From positions 1 to 38,503 of the forward strand of contig JAHJYN010000059.1 of assembly GCA_018826885.1 (NCBI GenBank): a stretch of 38,503 nucleotides of DNA, in the 5' to 3' direction. Positions 10,100 through 17,841 of this stretch are shown piece by piece. The translations under genes and the position numbers were made by a program. Positions within the stretch are counted from its first letter, which is position 1. The number at the start of each line of letters is the position of its first letter. The stretch is from Alphaproteobacteria bacterium. Lineage in GTDB: Bacteria > Pseudomonadota > Alphaproteobacteria > Caulobacterales > Caulobacteraceae. The notes beneath the pieces were generated by a model. It had not been told where the DNA came from. It saw only the letters and a program-made list of their open reading frames with translations, and did no database searches.

Positions 10100-11476
10100 C
10101 TAGAACGAAAAGCTGGCGTAAAGCATGAGGTGGGCCCAGGTATTGTTGCCTCCGGTGAATTCCCTCGCGGCTGAACCGGGGACCAATACGGCGACCGCGG
10201 CAGACAGGAAGAGCTGCTCGCTCGCCTCCCAATCCAGGATCACGTTGAACTCATTGCCGAAGTCGTCGTCTTCGACGCCCAATTGGCGGGGATCGTCGAG
10301 CGCGACATCAAGCCAGATCGTCGTGATCGACACGGCTTGCGAGAGTGACGCGGTCCCCTTGACGAGGTGTGTCTTCTGGTTCGAGTTGCCGAAGATCCAG
10401 TTGCCAGTCAGTTCGCCCTGGTACCATTGAGCATAATCTGTGAAACCATAGGCAAGCGGAACAAATGCCTCGTTCTGCGACGTGCTCGGATCGTCTCCGG
10501 TGACAACCGCATAGCGATAGCTCAGCGTAGGTTCCAAAGGCAGGTCGGCGAACTTATACGTGGCTTGTGCGTACCATCCGTCGCCTTCGTAGTGTTCTGC
10601 GCCAGTCTGGTGCGCATATTCGCCAGAAAATGTCAGCCGATCGGTAGCAGAGACCGCTCCCCTGACGTCGTAGGTTTTCAACTGCTCGGCGACGCCTCCT
10701 GAGACAGGGTCGTCGAAATGCGCGACCTCGATATAGGTCGCGCCAATCGATGCCCGCTCAGAGAAGTTATATTCGGCATTGATGCCGCGAACATGCGCCG
10801 TGATACCGCCGCGCCCCGGATTGTTGCCGAGCCAAAACCCTTCCAGCAACAGATTGCCCTTTTGGAGCCGCGCGAGCGCACTTCCCCGTGAGGCCGATCG
10901 CGCGCCAAGGTAAAAGCCGCCGCGGTTTCCGCCATCGCGGCCGCCATCCTTGATCAGGAAACCCGTGCCAATCTGATAGTCAAAATCGCCGCCCAATATC
11001 TCGACGAAATCATCGGCACCAAAGTCGGCTTTCCAACCAACGTAGAGCTTCTCAAGAGTTGCAGCGCCCGGATTGTCGATTCCTGCCGCAAAACCCTCTG
11101 CGCTTTCGCCAAAAGTCTGCGAGGCAACTGCGGAAATTCCGGCGGTCAACTCTCCGCCTAAAACATCCTTTATCGTCAGGTAAAGTTGCGGTTCGATCGC
11201 AAACTCGTTCCACGTGCCGCTTTCGACCCCGATGTTGGCCTGCGCCTCGCCGAACCAGGAACCGCGTTGAAAGAAGACGACGCTCGCCGCATCAAGACCG
11301 GCCTCGACTCGCACGCGGTCTGTTTCATAGATCACCTCCTGTGCAGCCGCTTTTGTCGCCAGCATGGACAGCGGTATCGCCAGAAGCGGCCACAGACGGA
11401 AGGCTGAACACTTGAGGTGTCTTGATCGTCCCGCACGGTAGTAAGGCGGTTCGGATGTGATTTTCGAAGGGGGCAT
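10100..11476 (-). CDS. Outer-membrane beta-barrel porin, alginate-export-like
   Basis: About 458-aa outer-membrane protein. A signal sequence with hydrophobic core LWPLLAIPLSMLATKAAAQ precedes the mature start near EVIYE. The remainder alternates polar and aromatic residues in short strands and ends with ASFSF; a terminal phenylalanine is the beta-barrel assembly signal. Resemblance is to AlgE/alginate-export-type barrels, but the substrate is not readable. The ATG at 11474-11476 is preferred over the TTG five codons upstream. As first gene of the ADI operon, it probably lets arginine or peptides cross the outer membrane. A porin inside an arc operon is uncommon. The operon promoter should lie just upstream, but I found no FNR palindrome there. 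Confidence 0.82.
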   Translation of the reverse strand: MPPSKITSEPPYYRAGRSRHLKCSAFRLWPLLAIPLSMLATKAAAQEVIYETDRVRVEAGLDAASVVFFQRGSWFGEAQANIGVESGTWNEFAIEPQLYLTIKDVLGGELTAGISAVASQTFGESAEGFAAGIDNPGAATLEKLYVGWKADFGADDFVEILGGDFDYQIGTGFLIKDGGRDGGNRGGFYLGARSASRGSALARLQKGNLLLEGFWLGNNPGRGGITAHVRGINAEYNFSERASIGATYIEVAHFDDPVSGGVAEQLKTYDVRGAVSATDRLTFSGEYAHQTGAEHYEGDGWYAQATYKFADLPLEPTLSYRYAVVTGDDPSTSQNEAFVPLAYGFTDYAQWYQGELTGNWIFGNSNQKTHLVKGTASLSQAVSITTIWLDVALDDPRQLGVEDDDFGNEFNVILDWEASEQLFLSAAVAVLVPGSAAREFTGGNNTWAHLMLYASFSF

Positions 11477-12003
11477 AAAATCAACTCTCAAGAAGATGCT
11501 GAAATGGCCACCGCCGATGTATGAACGCGCTGATATCGCTGGCGGGGTGATACAAACCCAGACGCGCAGACAGCCCAGCCATTACAGATCGGAAACCTCT
11601 TTCGCATCGCGCAATGGGCGGTTGGGAGAGCCAGGCATGTCCCGGGATGCGCAACAGCCGCTGAGCCAGGCCCGGCCCTTTTCCTACCGCCGCCTGGCAG
11701 CAGCCACTTGCTTGGGTCGGAGCTGATGTGGACGCGGCAGGCTAGCCATAAGATCCTCCAGCTTGGACTTGACGGCCAGGAGACGGGATGGATCCGATAG
11801 GATTCAATGTCATCGGTGCGCTGGAGCCGCAATCTCCAGGAAGTTTGGCTCAAATGATCACCACTTGGCGACACGCTGTACCCCGGGCGGCGAGCATCCA
11901 GGCATGACGAGCTCGCGCCATGTGAGTCCGCCTTTTCGTCGCGCCCTGGAAGCTCTTGATCGGGGTTGAGAGTACTCCCGGCCCGCCGGCCGACCCGCGC
12001 AGA
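11477..12003. other. 527-bp intergenic region upstream of the ADI operon, with one possible small ORF
   Basis: Expected to hold the promoter of the porin-arc operon and the end of the alcohol dehydrogenase transcript. No TTGAT-N4-ATCAA palindrome and no clear -35/-10 pair could be recognised, so regulation of the arc operon is unexplained. Longer open frames here have poor composition and no ribosome site. The only attractive coding candidate is the 39-codon ORF at 11788-11907, listed separately. Confidence 0.5.
11788..11907 (+). CDS. Possible 39-aa small protein
   Basis: Short ORF with an unusually good ribosome site: AGGAGA ends 5 bases before the ATG at 11788. It begins MDPIGFNVIGALEP and ends RAASIQA, with ordinary amino-acid composition. 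No family is recognised. It could be a real small protein or the surviving start of a lost gene. It is divergent from the arc operon. Confidence 0.25.
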   Translation: MDPIGFNVIGALEPQSPGSLAQMITTWRHAVPRAASIQA

Positions 12004-13077
12004 TCAAGGCGTGATCGCGACCTTCAAAACACCATCTCTCTGGTTGGAAAACAGATCGTATGCGCGCTCGATGTCATCCAGCTTGAAGCGGTGGGTCACC
12101 ATCATACTCAGGTCGACTCGCCCGGATTCGATTACTGCGAGCAGTCGACGCATACGCTCCTTCCCACCAGGACAGAGAGTGGTGATGATCTTGTGATCGC
12201 CAAGGCCGGCCGCGAACGCGCTGAGCGGGATCGTCAGATCGGTCGAATAGACGCCGAGGCTTGAGAGCACGCCGCCTGGGCGAAGCACTCGCAAGGCCGC
12301 CTCGAAGGTCGCCTGGGTTCCCAGAGCCTCGATCGCGACGTCTACGCCGCGACCATCGGTCAGCCGCATGATCTCCGCGACCGGGTCGACCTTGCTGGCG
12401 TCGATGACGTGATCAGCGCCCAGTCTGCGCGAAATCGCTAGTCGCTCGGGCAAACGATCGACAGCGATGATGGTGGTGGCTCCCATCAACCTTGCCCCCA
12501 CTGTGGCGCAAAGACCTATCGGCCCCTGGGCCAGGACGGCTACCGCATCACCGATTTGGACGCCGCCGCTCTGGGCCCCGCTCAGGCCGGTGGACATGAT
12601 GTCTGGACACATCAGGACCTGTTCGTCCGTAAGACCCTCGGGAACGACCGCCAGATTGGTCATCGCATCCGGCACGAGGACATATTCGGCCTGGCAGCCG
12701 TCAATGGTGTTGCCCAACCTCCAGCCGCCCGCTGGCTTCCACCCGTGGCCGAACGCTCCACCATCCTGGGAGTGATGGCCGCAGAGGCAGGCATTACTGT
12801 AGCCGCCAGGGGTGATCGCGCCTGCGATCACGCGCTGCCCTTCTTTGAAACCCTGGACGGCGGATCCCAGCTTGTCGATGACGCCGACCGGCTCGTGGCC
12901 GATGATCAGACCTCTTTCGACCGGATACTCGCCTTTCAGGATGTGAACATCTGTGCCGCAGATCGTCGTGGTGGTGATGCGCACGAGGGCATCCAGCGGT
13001 CCGACGTCGGGAACAGGCTTGTCATCCAGGACAATCCTGCCGGGTTCGACAAACACTGCCGCTTTCATCTTGGCCAT
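12004..13077 (-). CDS. Zinc-dependent alcohol dehydrogenase, medium-chain (secondary-alcohol type)
   Basis: 357-aa cytosolic MDR-family oxidoreductase, close in pattern to bacterial isopropanol/secondary alcohol dehydrogenases. Catalytic zinc ligands C40, H61-E62 and D159 are present (TTTICGTDVHI, IIGHEPVG, CPDIMSTG). The structural-zinc lobe keeps only scattered Cys/His (residues 96-111), so structural zinc is probably absent. The Rossmann loop lies near 184-195, and Asp207 at the end of the second strand favours NAD+ over NADP+. In this neighbourhood a fermentative role (reducing aldehydes or ketones to recycle NADH) is likely, but the direction is inferred. ATG at 13075-13077. It is monocistronic on the minus strand; no FNR palindrome was found upstream. 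Confidence 0.9.
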   Translation of the reverse strand: MAKMKAAVFVEPGRIVLDDKPVPDVGPLDALVRITTTTICGTDVHILKGEYPVERGLIIGHEPVGVIDKLGSAVQGFKEGQRVIAGAITPGGYSNACLCGHHSQDGGAFGHGWKPAGGWRLGNTIDGCQAEYVLVPDAMTNLAVVPEGLTDEQVLMCPDIMSTGLSGAQSGGVQIGDAVAVLAQGPIGLCATVGARLMGATTIIAVDRLPERLAISRRLGADHVIDASKVDPVAEIMRLTDGRGVDVAIEALGTQATFEAALRVLRPGGVLSSLGVYSTDLTIPLSAFAAGLGDHKIITTLCPGGKERMRRLLAVIESGRVDLSMMVTHRFKLDDIERAYDLFSNQRDGVLKVAITP

Positions 13078-13665
13078 TGACGCGTTCCATTCTCAGATTG
13101 TGTCGGGGCGAGCCGGCCCAACCTAAGACGCGGACGGCGGGCATGGCTTACATGCGAGCGACCGTCGACGGTCGGTTTAGCGTTGCTGCGACGCCAGTCG
13201 TCTGAGCGAGCCTTGGCGCGGCTGCAAATCCCGCGGGGCCTGCTTCGAGACGATCGAGGTCTCCGCGAAGTCTGCCCGGACAGGCGGACCGGCGCGCGAC
13301 TCTGTAAGTTTTCGGAACACCCGGCGTCATAACCAGAGCGCACCGCGCGCCTGCAGGCCGCATGCGTCGAGGAACGACTATGACTGAATTCAAGCTGGCG
13401 GCCGCGTGACCCGTCTCCGCGTCTGCCGCGTGGCAAGCACCAGCGCATTGGGCACGGTCGAGCTATCCGGGCTCGGCGCGATAGGGACGGCGTTCCACCT
13501 CTCGGGCCCCGCGGCCTTTCTGGGCCTGTGCACCCGCCGGCCGGCCGGCTGCGCTAGCCGCTCTGGCGATCGAGGGTCTGAGCGCCTCCCTCGTGGAGCT
13601 TTCTCCTCAATGCCAAGCCACATGGCCCCCGCCATTTTGATCGCGCCGACTTTTGAGGTCCCGCA
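13078..13665. other. 588-bp intergenic region between adh and gnd
   Basis: Divergent promoter region. Open frames on both strands here are proline/arginine-rich, lack ribosome sites, and look like chance frames of high-GC DNA. No FNR palindrome seen. The last bases carry the gnd ribosome site (GAGGTC about 8 bases before the ATG). Confidence 0.45.
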
Positions 13666-14706
13666 ATGCAGCTAGGAATCGTCGGATTGGGCCGCATGGG
13701 CGCCAATATCGCGCGCCGTCTGATGGCCGACGGCCACCAATGCGTCGTGCATGATCTTGACCCCGCAGCCATCGCTGCCTTGACCGAAGAGGGTGCCGTC
13801 GGGGCCGAAAGCCTGGTGGACGTGGTGCGCCAGCTCCCGCCGCCGCGACATATCTGGATCATGCTTCCTGCTGGGGCACCGACGGAGTCAGTGGTTGAGG
13901 CCCTCGCATCGGTCTTGGCCCCAGGCGACACCATGATTGATGGCGGAAACACCTACTACCGAGATGACATTCGCCGCGCCAAGGCATTGCGTGCCCGAGG
14001 TCTGAACTACATCGACGTCGGCACGTCGGGTGGCGTTTGGGGTCTGGCCCGCGGCTATTGTCTGATGGTGGGCGGTGATCGGAACGCGGTAGCGGCGCTC
14101 GATCCGATCCTGCAATCACTGGCGCCCGGACCCGGCGAGATTTTGCCAACCAGACGGCTTGAGAGTGCGGACCCGCGCCCCGAGCGGGGCTATGTGCACG
14201 CCGGACCGGTCGGCGCCGGCCATTTTGTCAAGATGGTCCACAACGGCATCGAATACGGGATGATGCAGTCCTATGCTGAAGGCTTCAACATTCTCCAGGG
14301 AAAGGCCTCCGCCAACCTGCCCGAAGCGGAACGGTTCGACTTGAACCTGGCCGACATCGCGGAAGTCTGGCGGCGGGGCAGCGTGGTCTCCTCCTGGTTG
14401 CTGGATCTCGCCGCGCAAGCGCTCGCCGACCATCCGACCCTGGACGGCTTCACAGGGGAGGTGGCGGATAGCGGTGAAGGCCGCTGGGTCGTCGAGGCCG
14501 CGATCGAGGAAGCGGTCCCGGCGGACGTATTGGCCACCGCACTATTCGCCCGCTTCCGATCGCGAGAACAGCACACCTTCGGTGAGAAGCTCCTGTCGGC
14601 GATGCGCTTCGGGTTCGGCGGCCACCTTGAACCAGACCTGAACGCTGAACTGATGGAGGGTGCTCCCGAAGCTCCGAGTGGAATCCCCCTCCGGTCGCCG
14701 GCGTGA
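13666..14706 (+). CDS. gnd: 6-phosphogluconate dehydrogenase, decarboxylating, short (GntZ/YqeC) type
   Basis: 346-aa cytosolic enzyme: 6-phosphogluconate + NAD(P)+ gives ribulose 5-phosphate + CO2 + NAD(P)H. Rossmann motif GLGRMG at residues 7-12, IDGGNTYY at 91-98, TSGG at 120-123, and catalytic K189/N193 in [16 protein letters not shown]. The length fits the short class (about 300-345) rather than the 470-aa E. coli-type enzyme; short-class members are often NAD-dependent. Ribosome site GAGGTC. It has no zwf or gluconate genes nearby, so it probably feeds pentose-phosphate or phosphoketolase-type flux from elsewhere in the genome. It converges with the 4-TM gene after 50 bases. Confidence 0.93.
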   Translation: MQLGIVGLGRMGANIARRLMADGHQCVVHDLDPAAIAALTEEGAVGAESLVDVVRQLPPPRHIWIMLPAGAPTESVVEALASVLAPGDTMIDGGNTYYRDDIRRAKALRARGLNYIDVGTSGGVWGLARGYCLMVGGDRNAVAALDPILQSLAPGPGEILPTRRLESADPRPERGYVHAGPVGAGHFVKMVHNGIEYGMMQSYAEGFNILQGKASANLPEAERFDLNLADIAEVWRRGSVVSSWLLDLAAQALADHPTLDGFTGEVADSGEGRWVVEAAIEEAVPADVLATALFARFRSREQHTFGEKLLSAMRFGFGGHLEPDLNAELMEGAPEAPSGIPLRSPA

Positions 14707-14756
14707 TCGGCACCCCGGAATGGACACGCGGCAACCAGCCTGTCAGCACCAACAGG

Positions 14757-15269
14757 TCAGTCTCCGGGCGAGGGGTCCGCGTCCGGGACGTCTTGTGAAA
14801 TGCGACCCATCGCGGCCAGGGCCAATGTGGGAATCAAGACCCACTGCAGCAGTGGCGACAGTCCCGTGCCGATCGGGGGCAGGGTCGGCATCAGATCGGA
14901 GTAAGCCCAGGAGCCCCGTACTCCGGTGTTCAACCACTCACTGAAGATCGTATAGATCAGACCGCCGAACACAGTGAGTCCGGCTATCCTCAAACGGCCC
15001 CGGTTCGGCCATTCCCGATCGCCGATCACGGCCAGGCTGCCCATGAGGGTAGCGAGGGCGATCAGGAGATCGCCGGCGGTGCAATGCAGGACCGCAAACG
15101 CGATTTCGTGGGGGCTGGCGGTTGACCAGATGGTGTAGAGCGGAAGCTGGATTATTTCCCAGATCAGATGGCTGACCAGGGAGATCACGAGATAGGTCCT
15201 CAGGGCACCAAGCCACCCTGACTGCCGGTGGAATCGAAACGAGGCCTGCAGATAACTAGGCGGCCTCAT
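14757..15269 (-). CDS. Four-helix membrane protein of unknown function
   Basis: 170-aa inner-membrane protein, family not recognised. Four hydrophobic segments at about 25-48, 57-82, 95-115 and 137-155. Polar or charged residues inside or next to them (W37-E38, H62, D67, E111-W112) could form a ligand or cofactor site. The ATG at 15267-15269 is chosen because the frame upstream is serine/arginine-rich and overlaps the preceding gene. It overlaps the stop of the 78-aa gene by 14 bases and so is co-transcribed with it from the FNR-box promoter at 15549-15562. A redox or stress role in low oxygen is inferred only from that control and from the divergent cytochrome c. Confidence 0.65.
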   Translation of the reverse strand: MRPPSYLQASFRFHRQSGWLGALRTYLVISLVSHLIWEIIQLPLYTIWSTASPHEIAFAVLHCTAGDLLIALATLMGSLAVIGDREWPNRGRLRIAGLTVFGGLIYTIFSEWLNTGVRGSWAYSDLMPTLPPIGTGLSPLLQWVLIPTLALAAMGRISQDVPDADPSPGD

Positions 15270-15492
15270 GCGACCTGCCCGCGACGGCCATGGCTTGAAC
15301 CTGGGGTAGCGGCTCGTTGAATCCGGGGTGGCCGAGCTGGCAACGCCGACCCGGCTGGGCCGCTTGTAGCGCCCTGGGTCGGTCGAAAATGTAGAAGCCT
15401 CGCTCGACCAGAGCTTTAACGACGTCGTCCGGGCACCGCGCATCGCGAGTGACATGTCGCTCAGGCATCGCAGGAGTGACGACCTCGGTCAT
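15256..15492 (-). CDS. Small 78-aa protein, FNR-box promoter
   Basis: No family recognised. The central part DDVVKALVERGFYIFDRPRA looks like a folded amphipathic segment; the tail is polar, and Cys27 and Cys54 are present. The ATG at 15490-15492 is chosen; GGAG lies about 10 bases upstream. The FNR palindrome centre (15555.5) lies about 63 bases upstream. With the usual -41.5 spacing the transcript would start near 15514, giving a 22-base leader that contains the ribosome site, which supports this start. First gene of a two-gene unit with the 4-TM protein. Confidence 0.5.
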   Translation of the reverse strand: MTEVVTPAMPERHVTRDARCPDDVVKALVERGFYIFDRPRALQAAQPGRRCQLGHPGFNEPLPQVQAMAVAGRSHEAA

Positions 15493-15548
15493 GGGAGTTC
15501 CGCTCCGATCCAACCGCCGATGTATCCGTCATTTTGCTCGTGATGACA

Positions 15549-15562
15549 TTGATCTCGATCAA
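15549..15562. promoter_or_regulatory. Perfect FNR/Anr box in a divergent promoter
   Basis: TTGATCTCGATCAA is an exact match to TTGAT-N4-ATCAA. The centre at 15555.5 sits between the 78-aa gene (minus) and the cytochrome c gene (plus). A -41.5 spacing on each side predicts transcript starts near 15514 (minus) and 15597 (plus), both just upstream of ribosome sites. One FNR dimer site could therefore serve both directions. Confidence 0.8.
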
Positions 15563-15615
15563 TGCCGGGTGCCCCGTCAAAGGTCAGCATGTCGACGCTC
15601 GACCTGGAGGACGTT

Positions 15616-16002
15616 TTGCGCCTGATCCTGATTGCCGGCTTGTCGATGCTGATGGGATGCACGGCCAGTCCGACCTATCGTGCAGCTCCAGGCACCGCCG
15701 AAGCCGCCCGATACTATCCGGTCGAAGCCGTGGACGTCACTGCGGTGGCGCGTGGCAAGGCGCTTGTGGAAAGTCGTTGCGCGGCGTGTCACGCCGTCGG
15801 GCCGACGGGCGAAAGTCCTCGGCCAATGGCCCCTCCGCTGCGCCATCTGGGGACTCGCTATCCGGTGACGGACCTTCAGGAAGCTTTCGCTGAGGGCATA
15901 TCCAACGGTCACCCGGAGATGCCGCAGATCACCCTGGAGGGGGACGAGATCGCCGCTCTGATCGCCTACCTCCAAGATGTCCAGAACCATTCCAGGCCTT
16001 AA
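15616..16002 (+). CDS. Lipoprotein cytochrome c (class I, monohaem)
   Basis: About 128-aa periplasm-facing electron carrier. The proposed start is TTG at 15616, preceded by GGAGGA (15606-15611). It gives a compact lipoprotein signal with lipobox L-M-G-C15. An in-frame ATG at 15589 is the alternative but would lie upstream of the transcript start predicted from the FNR box. The haem motif is C55-A-A-C58-H59, and Met102 in GHPEMPQI is the likely sixth ligand. The domain matches small cytochrome c / cbb3-CcoP-like folds. No oxidase or reductase gene is adjacent, so the partner is unknown. Plausible roles are electron delivery to a high-affinity oxidase or to a peroxidase under low oxygen. Confidence 0.85.
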   Translation: MRLILIAGLSMLMGCTASPTYRAAPGTAEAARYYPVEAVDVTAVARGKALVESRCAACHAVGPTGESPRPMAPPLRHLGTRYPVTDLQEAFAEGISNGHPEMPQITLEGDEIAALIAYLQDVQNHSRP

Positions 16003-16198
16003 CCGGTCGGCCACGGCTGTCCGATGCTCCAAGGCTACCCAGTCTGATACCTTCCAAGTCGGTCCTGTTTCAGCCGGATACGACAGCCTAACTCTTCATT
16101 TCTCCGAATGTCGGGCGAACCTCTGGGCAAGACTGAGGGCGGGCGCGGCGGTGTAGCGAGCGACCCGAGCACGCCAGTTGAACATTCCGGGTAGGCTC
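16003..16198. other. Intergenic region after the cytochrome c gene
   Basis: About 196 bases with no convincing gene. It runs into the decayed GNAT-like copy. No hairpin with a T-run was seen after the cytochrome c stop. Confidence 0.4.
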
Positions 16199-16315
16199 TC
16201 GCCGCGCGGCCTGTCGCCAGGCAAACAAGGGCAGGTCGGGGTATCCCGGCCGCGCCAAGACGAAGGATTCGTCAATCTCGGATCGGACCGCTCGAGTGAC
16301 GGAAACAGCGCTCAG
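16199..16315 (-). pseudogene. 5' remnant of the GNAT-like gene (second copy)
   Basis: Reading 16315 to 16199 gives SAVSVTRAVRSEIDESF followed by VLARPGYPDLPLFAWRQ. This lines up with the N-terminus of the intact gene at 21699 (TAVFVTRLTRNAVDESF, ALARLGYPNMTFAGWRE). The ATG of the intact copy corresponds to CTG here (16313-16315), and similarity stops after about 39 codons. The open frame continues to 16088 but without resemblance. It is divergent from the fnr-type gene at 16396, exactly as the intact copy is divergent from the other fnr gene. Confidence 0.7.
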
Positions 16316-16349
16316 CCAATCAACCTTGAAGCTCCGGGGCAGTCGTGCA

Positions 16350-16363
16350 CTGATGTGAACCAA
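16350..16363. promoter_or_regulatory. Degenerate FNR box upstream of the second fnr-type gene
   Basis: CTGATGTGAACCAA matches TTGAT-N4-ATCAA at 8 of 10 positions. Its centre is 39.5 bases from the ATG at 16396, almost the same spacing as the perfect box at 21651-21664 from the other fnr gene (38.5). It is therefore most simply the decayed homologue of that site. Confidence 0.45.
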
Positions 16364-16395
16364 CAACAATCGAAAGCCGAATTGCGTTTCAAGCC

Positions 16396-17172
16396 ATGGG
16401 CACCAGTGCAAGGTCAGGGCTGGCGGTCAGCACCCTTCCAGCCGGGTGTGCGGATCGGCGACCATTGAACGCTTGTGATAGTTGTGGAGCGAGAATCTAC
16501 AGCGTTTGCGGCAGCGTCGCTGATATCGACACGGATCGGCTCGCAGCCATCGCGGAGTCCATCACATTGCCGACCGGCGCAGCGCTGATCCGCGAAGGAG
16601 ACCGCGCGCCGCACATCTTCAACATCTCTTCGGGGTCCATCAGGGTCTACAAGCTCCTGCCCGATGGTCGCCGGCAGATTATCGGTTTCCTCTTCGCGGG
16701 GGACTTCCTCGGTCTGGCCGTCGGCGACACTTATGTCTTCTCGGCTGAGGCGATGGAGCCGGCGTCTCTATGCCGATTCCGGAAATCCGCGTTTAGGGCG
16801 CTGATCCGGGACAATCCGTCCCTGGAGCGCGCGCTGTTAAACCGTACCTCGAATGAGCTGGCCGCAGCCCAGAACCAGATGCTCCTGCTGGGACGCAAGA
16901 CGGCGATCGAACGTGTGGCCAACTTCCTGCTCGATCTGCCCGGTCATGACCCGTTGCGTCCGACCCAAACCGATCACGTCCGGCTGGTAATGACGCGCGG
17001 CGAGATTGCGGACTATCTGGGTCTGACGATTGAGACCGTGAGCCGGGTCCTGACCCGGCTGAAAAACAAGGATGTCATCCGCCTGCTGTCACGGACGGAA
17101 CTCAGGATCGTCCGTCGCGAGACCTTGCGCGCTTTCGCCGACGGCGAACTGAATTGCCTGGATGGGACTTGA
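16396..17172 (+). CDS. FNR-type oxygen-sensing transcription regulator (copy B)
   Basis: 258-aa CRP/FNR-family dimeric activator, FnrL/FixK-like. The N-terminal cluster C27-x2-C30-x7-C38 plus C126 (EPASLCRF) supplies four cysteines for an oxygen-labile [4Fe-4S] cluster. The cyclic-nucleotide-binding-type barrel spans about 45-155, and the long dimer helix follows. The HTH GEIADYLGLTIETVSRVLTR carries E213-x2-S216-R217, the FNR recognition residues for TTGAT half sites. The start is uncertain: ATG 16396 has no clear ribosome site, and similarity to copy A begins near residue 8. It is strongly similar over its whole length to the minus-strand gene at 20861-21619. Upstream lies a degenerate FNR box, so control may differ from copy A. 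Confidence 0.92.
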   Translation: MGTSARSGLAVSTLPAGCADRRPLNACDSCGARIYSVCGSVADIDTDRLAAIAESITLPTGAALIREGDRAPHIFNISSGSIRVYKLLPDGRRQIIGFLFAGDFLGLAVGDTYVFSAEAMEPASLCRFRKSAFRALIRDNPSLERALLNRTSNELAAAQNQMLLLGRKTAIERVANFLLDLPGHDPLRPTQTDHVRLVMTRGEIADYLGLTIETVSRVLTRLKNKDVIRLLSRTELRIVRRETLRAFADGELNCLDGT

Positions 17173-17216
17173 GCCGGAATAGAGCTATTGTCCTTGAGTC
17201 GGGCTAAGGATGCCCC

Positions 17217-17378
17217 CTAGCTTTGCTCGAGGCCCTTACCGGCTGTGTCCGGGATTTTCGTCTGAACCGGCGACGGGTCCGTTTCGGGAGGGCTGGCTCC
17301 GCCTTCGTTGTCCCATCTCGACAGGGCCATTCGGCGCAGCCAAGAGGGGTCTCCGGGGAGAGGTCGGGGGTCAGTCAT
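17217..17378 (-). CDS. Possible 53-aa small protein
   Basis: Starts MTDPRPLPGDPSWLRRMALSR and continues WDNEGGASPPETD. The ALSRWDNEGG-like core reminds me of small alphaproteobacterial hypothetical proteins, though I cannot name a family. The ATG (17376-17378) overlaps the stop of the preceding frame (17371-17373) by 8 bases, suggesting translational coupling. It lies downstream of the FNR box at 17744-17757, on the strand that box would serve. Confidence 0.4.
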   Translation of the reverse strand: MTDPRPLPGDPSWLRRMALSRWDNEGGASPPETDPSPVQTKIPDTAGKGLEQS

Positions 17379-17658
17379 TCCGGTCCGGGACCCAATTGGA
17401 AGTGTCGGTTGCACGATCCACACAGTCGGCGTCGAAAGTGCGAATGCGAGAGACCACCGCTTCGACTAGCTGGCCGTGGATTGCCGAAAACTGACGCTCG
17501 GTGGCGTCCTCATCATCGACCACGCAGGAGCAAAAAGGTTCTCGCCACGGCCTGGGCCGCCAGCTCTGTGGGGGTGATGTTCGCTCGGTCCGGAGGGGAC
17601 GCGTCAGATCGACCGCAGACCCCAAGGTCTTGGTGTGGTTGGCGTCGGCAAACTCCAT
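17371..17658 (-). pseudogene. Possible broken gene downstream of an FNR box
   Basis: An ATG frame from 17658 gives plausible ends (MEFADANHTKTLGSAVDLTR and ERQFSAIHGQLVEAVVSRIR), but the middle reads as Pro/Trp/Arg-rich nonsense. In the same stretch (about 17512-17585) another minus-strand frame reads ITPTELAAQAVARTFLLLRG, which looks like real protein. Two compensating frameshifts would join the three pieces. The rebuilt order is faintly like a ferritin/Dps-type helical protein, but this is a weak impression. The FNR box centre lies about 92 bases upstream. This is either a pseudogene or a place where the sequence has small errors. Confidence 0.35.
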
Positions 17659-17743
17659 AGGACCGGCTCCGGGGCTGGCTGGGACCCGAGCGGTCGTATG
17701 TAGCCTTGAAGCAGGGTTGTAGTCAGCCCTTCGGACCACCGCG

Positions 17744-17757
17744 TTGACATGGATCAA
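17744..17757. promoter_or_regulatory. FNR box
   Basis: TTGACATGGATCAA matches TTGAT-N4-ATCAA at 9 of 10 positions. Nothing convincing starts to its right on the plus strand before the convergent lactate dehydrogenase. The likely target is therefore the minus-strand unit 17658-17217. Confidence 0.6.
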
Positions 17758-17841
17758 TGCCTGAAAGACGTCTGCTTCGGTCGGGCGACGGTTCTGGAAA
17801 TCATCCTATTCTAGAACGAAGTGCGACCGCGCCGCCGGGCC

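Noticed and set aside
11951-11972. TTGATCGGGGTTGAG as an FNR site
   Set aside because: The right half does not match ATCAA; it is closer to a direct than an inverted repeat.
13390-13635. 81-codon minus-strand frame upstream of gnd
   Set aside because: No ribosome site; Pro/Arg-rich, lies across the probable gnd promoter.
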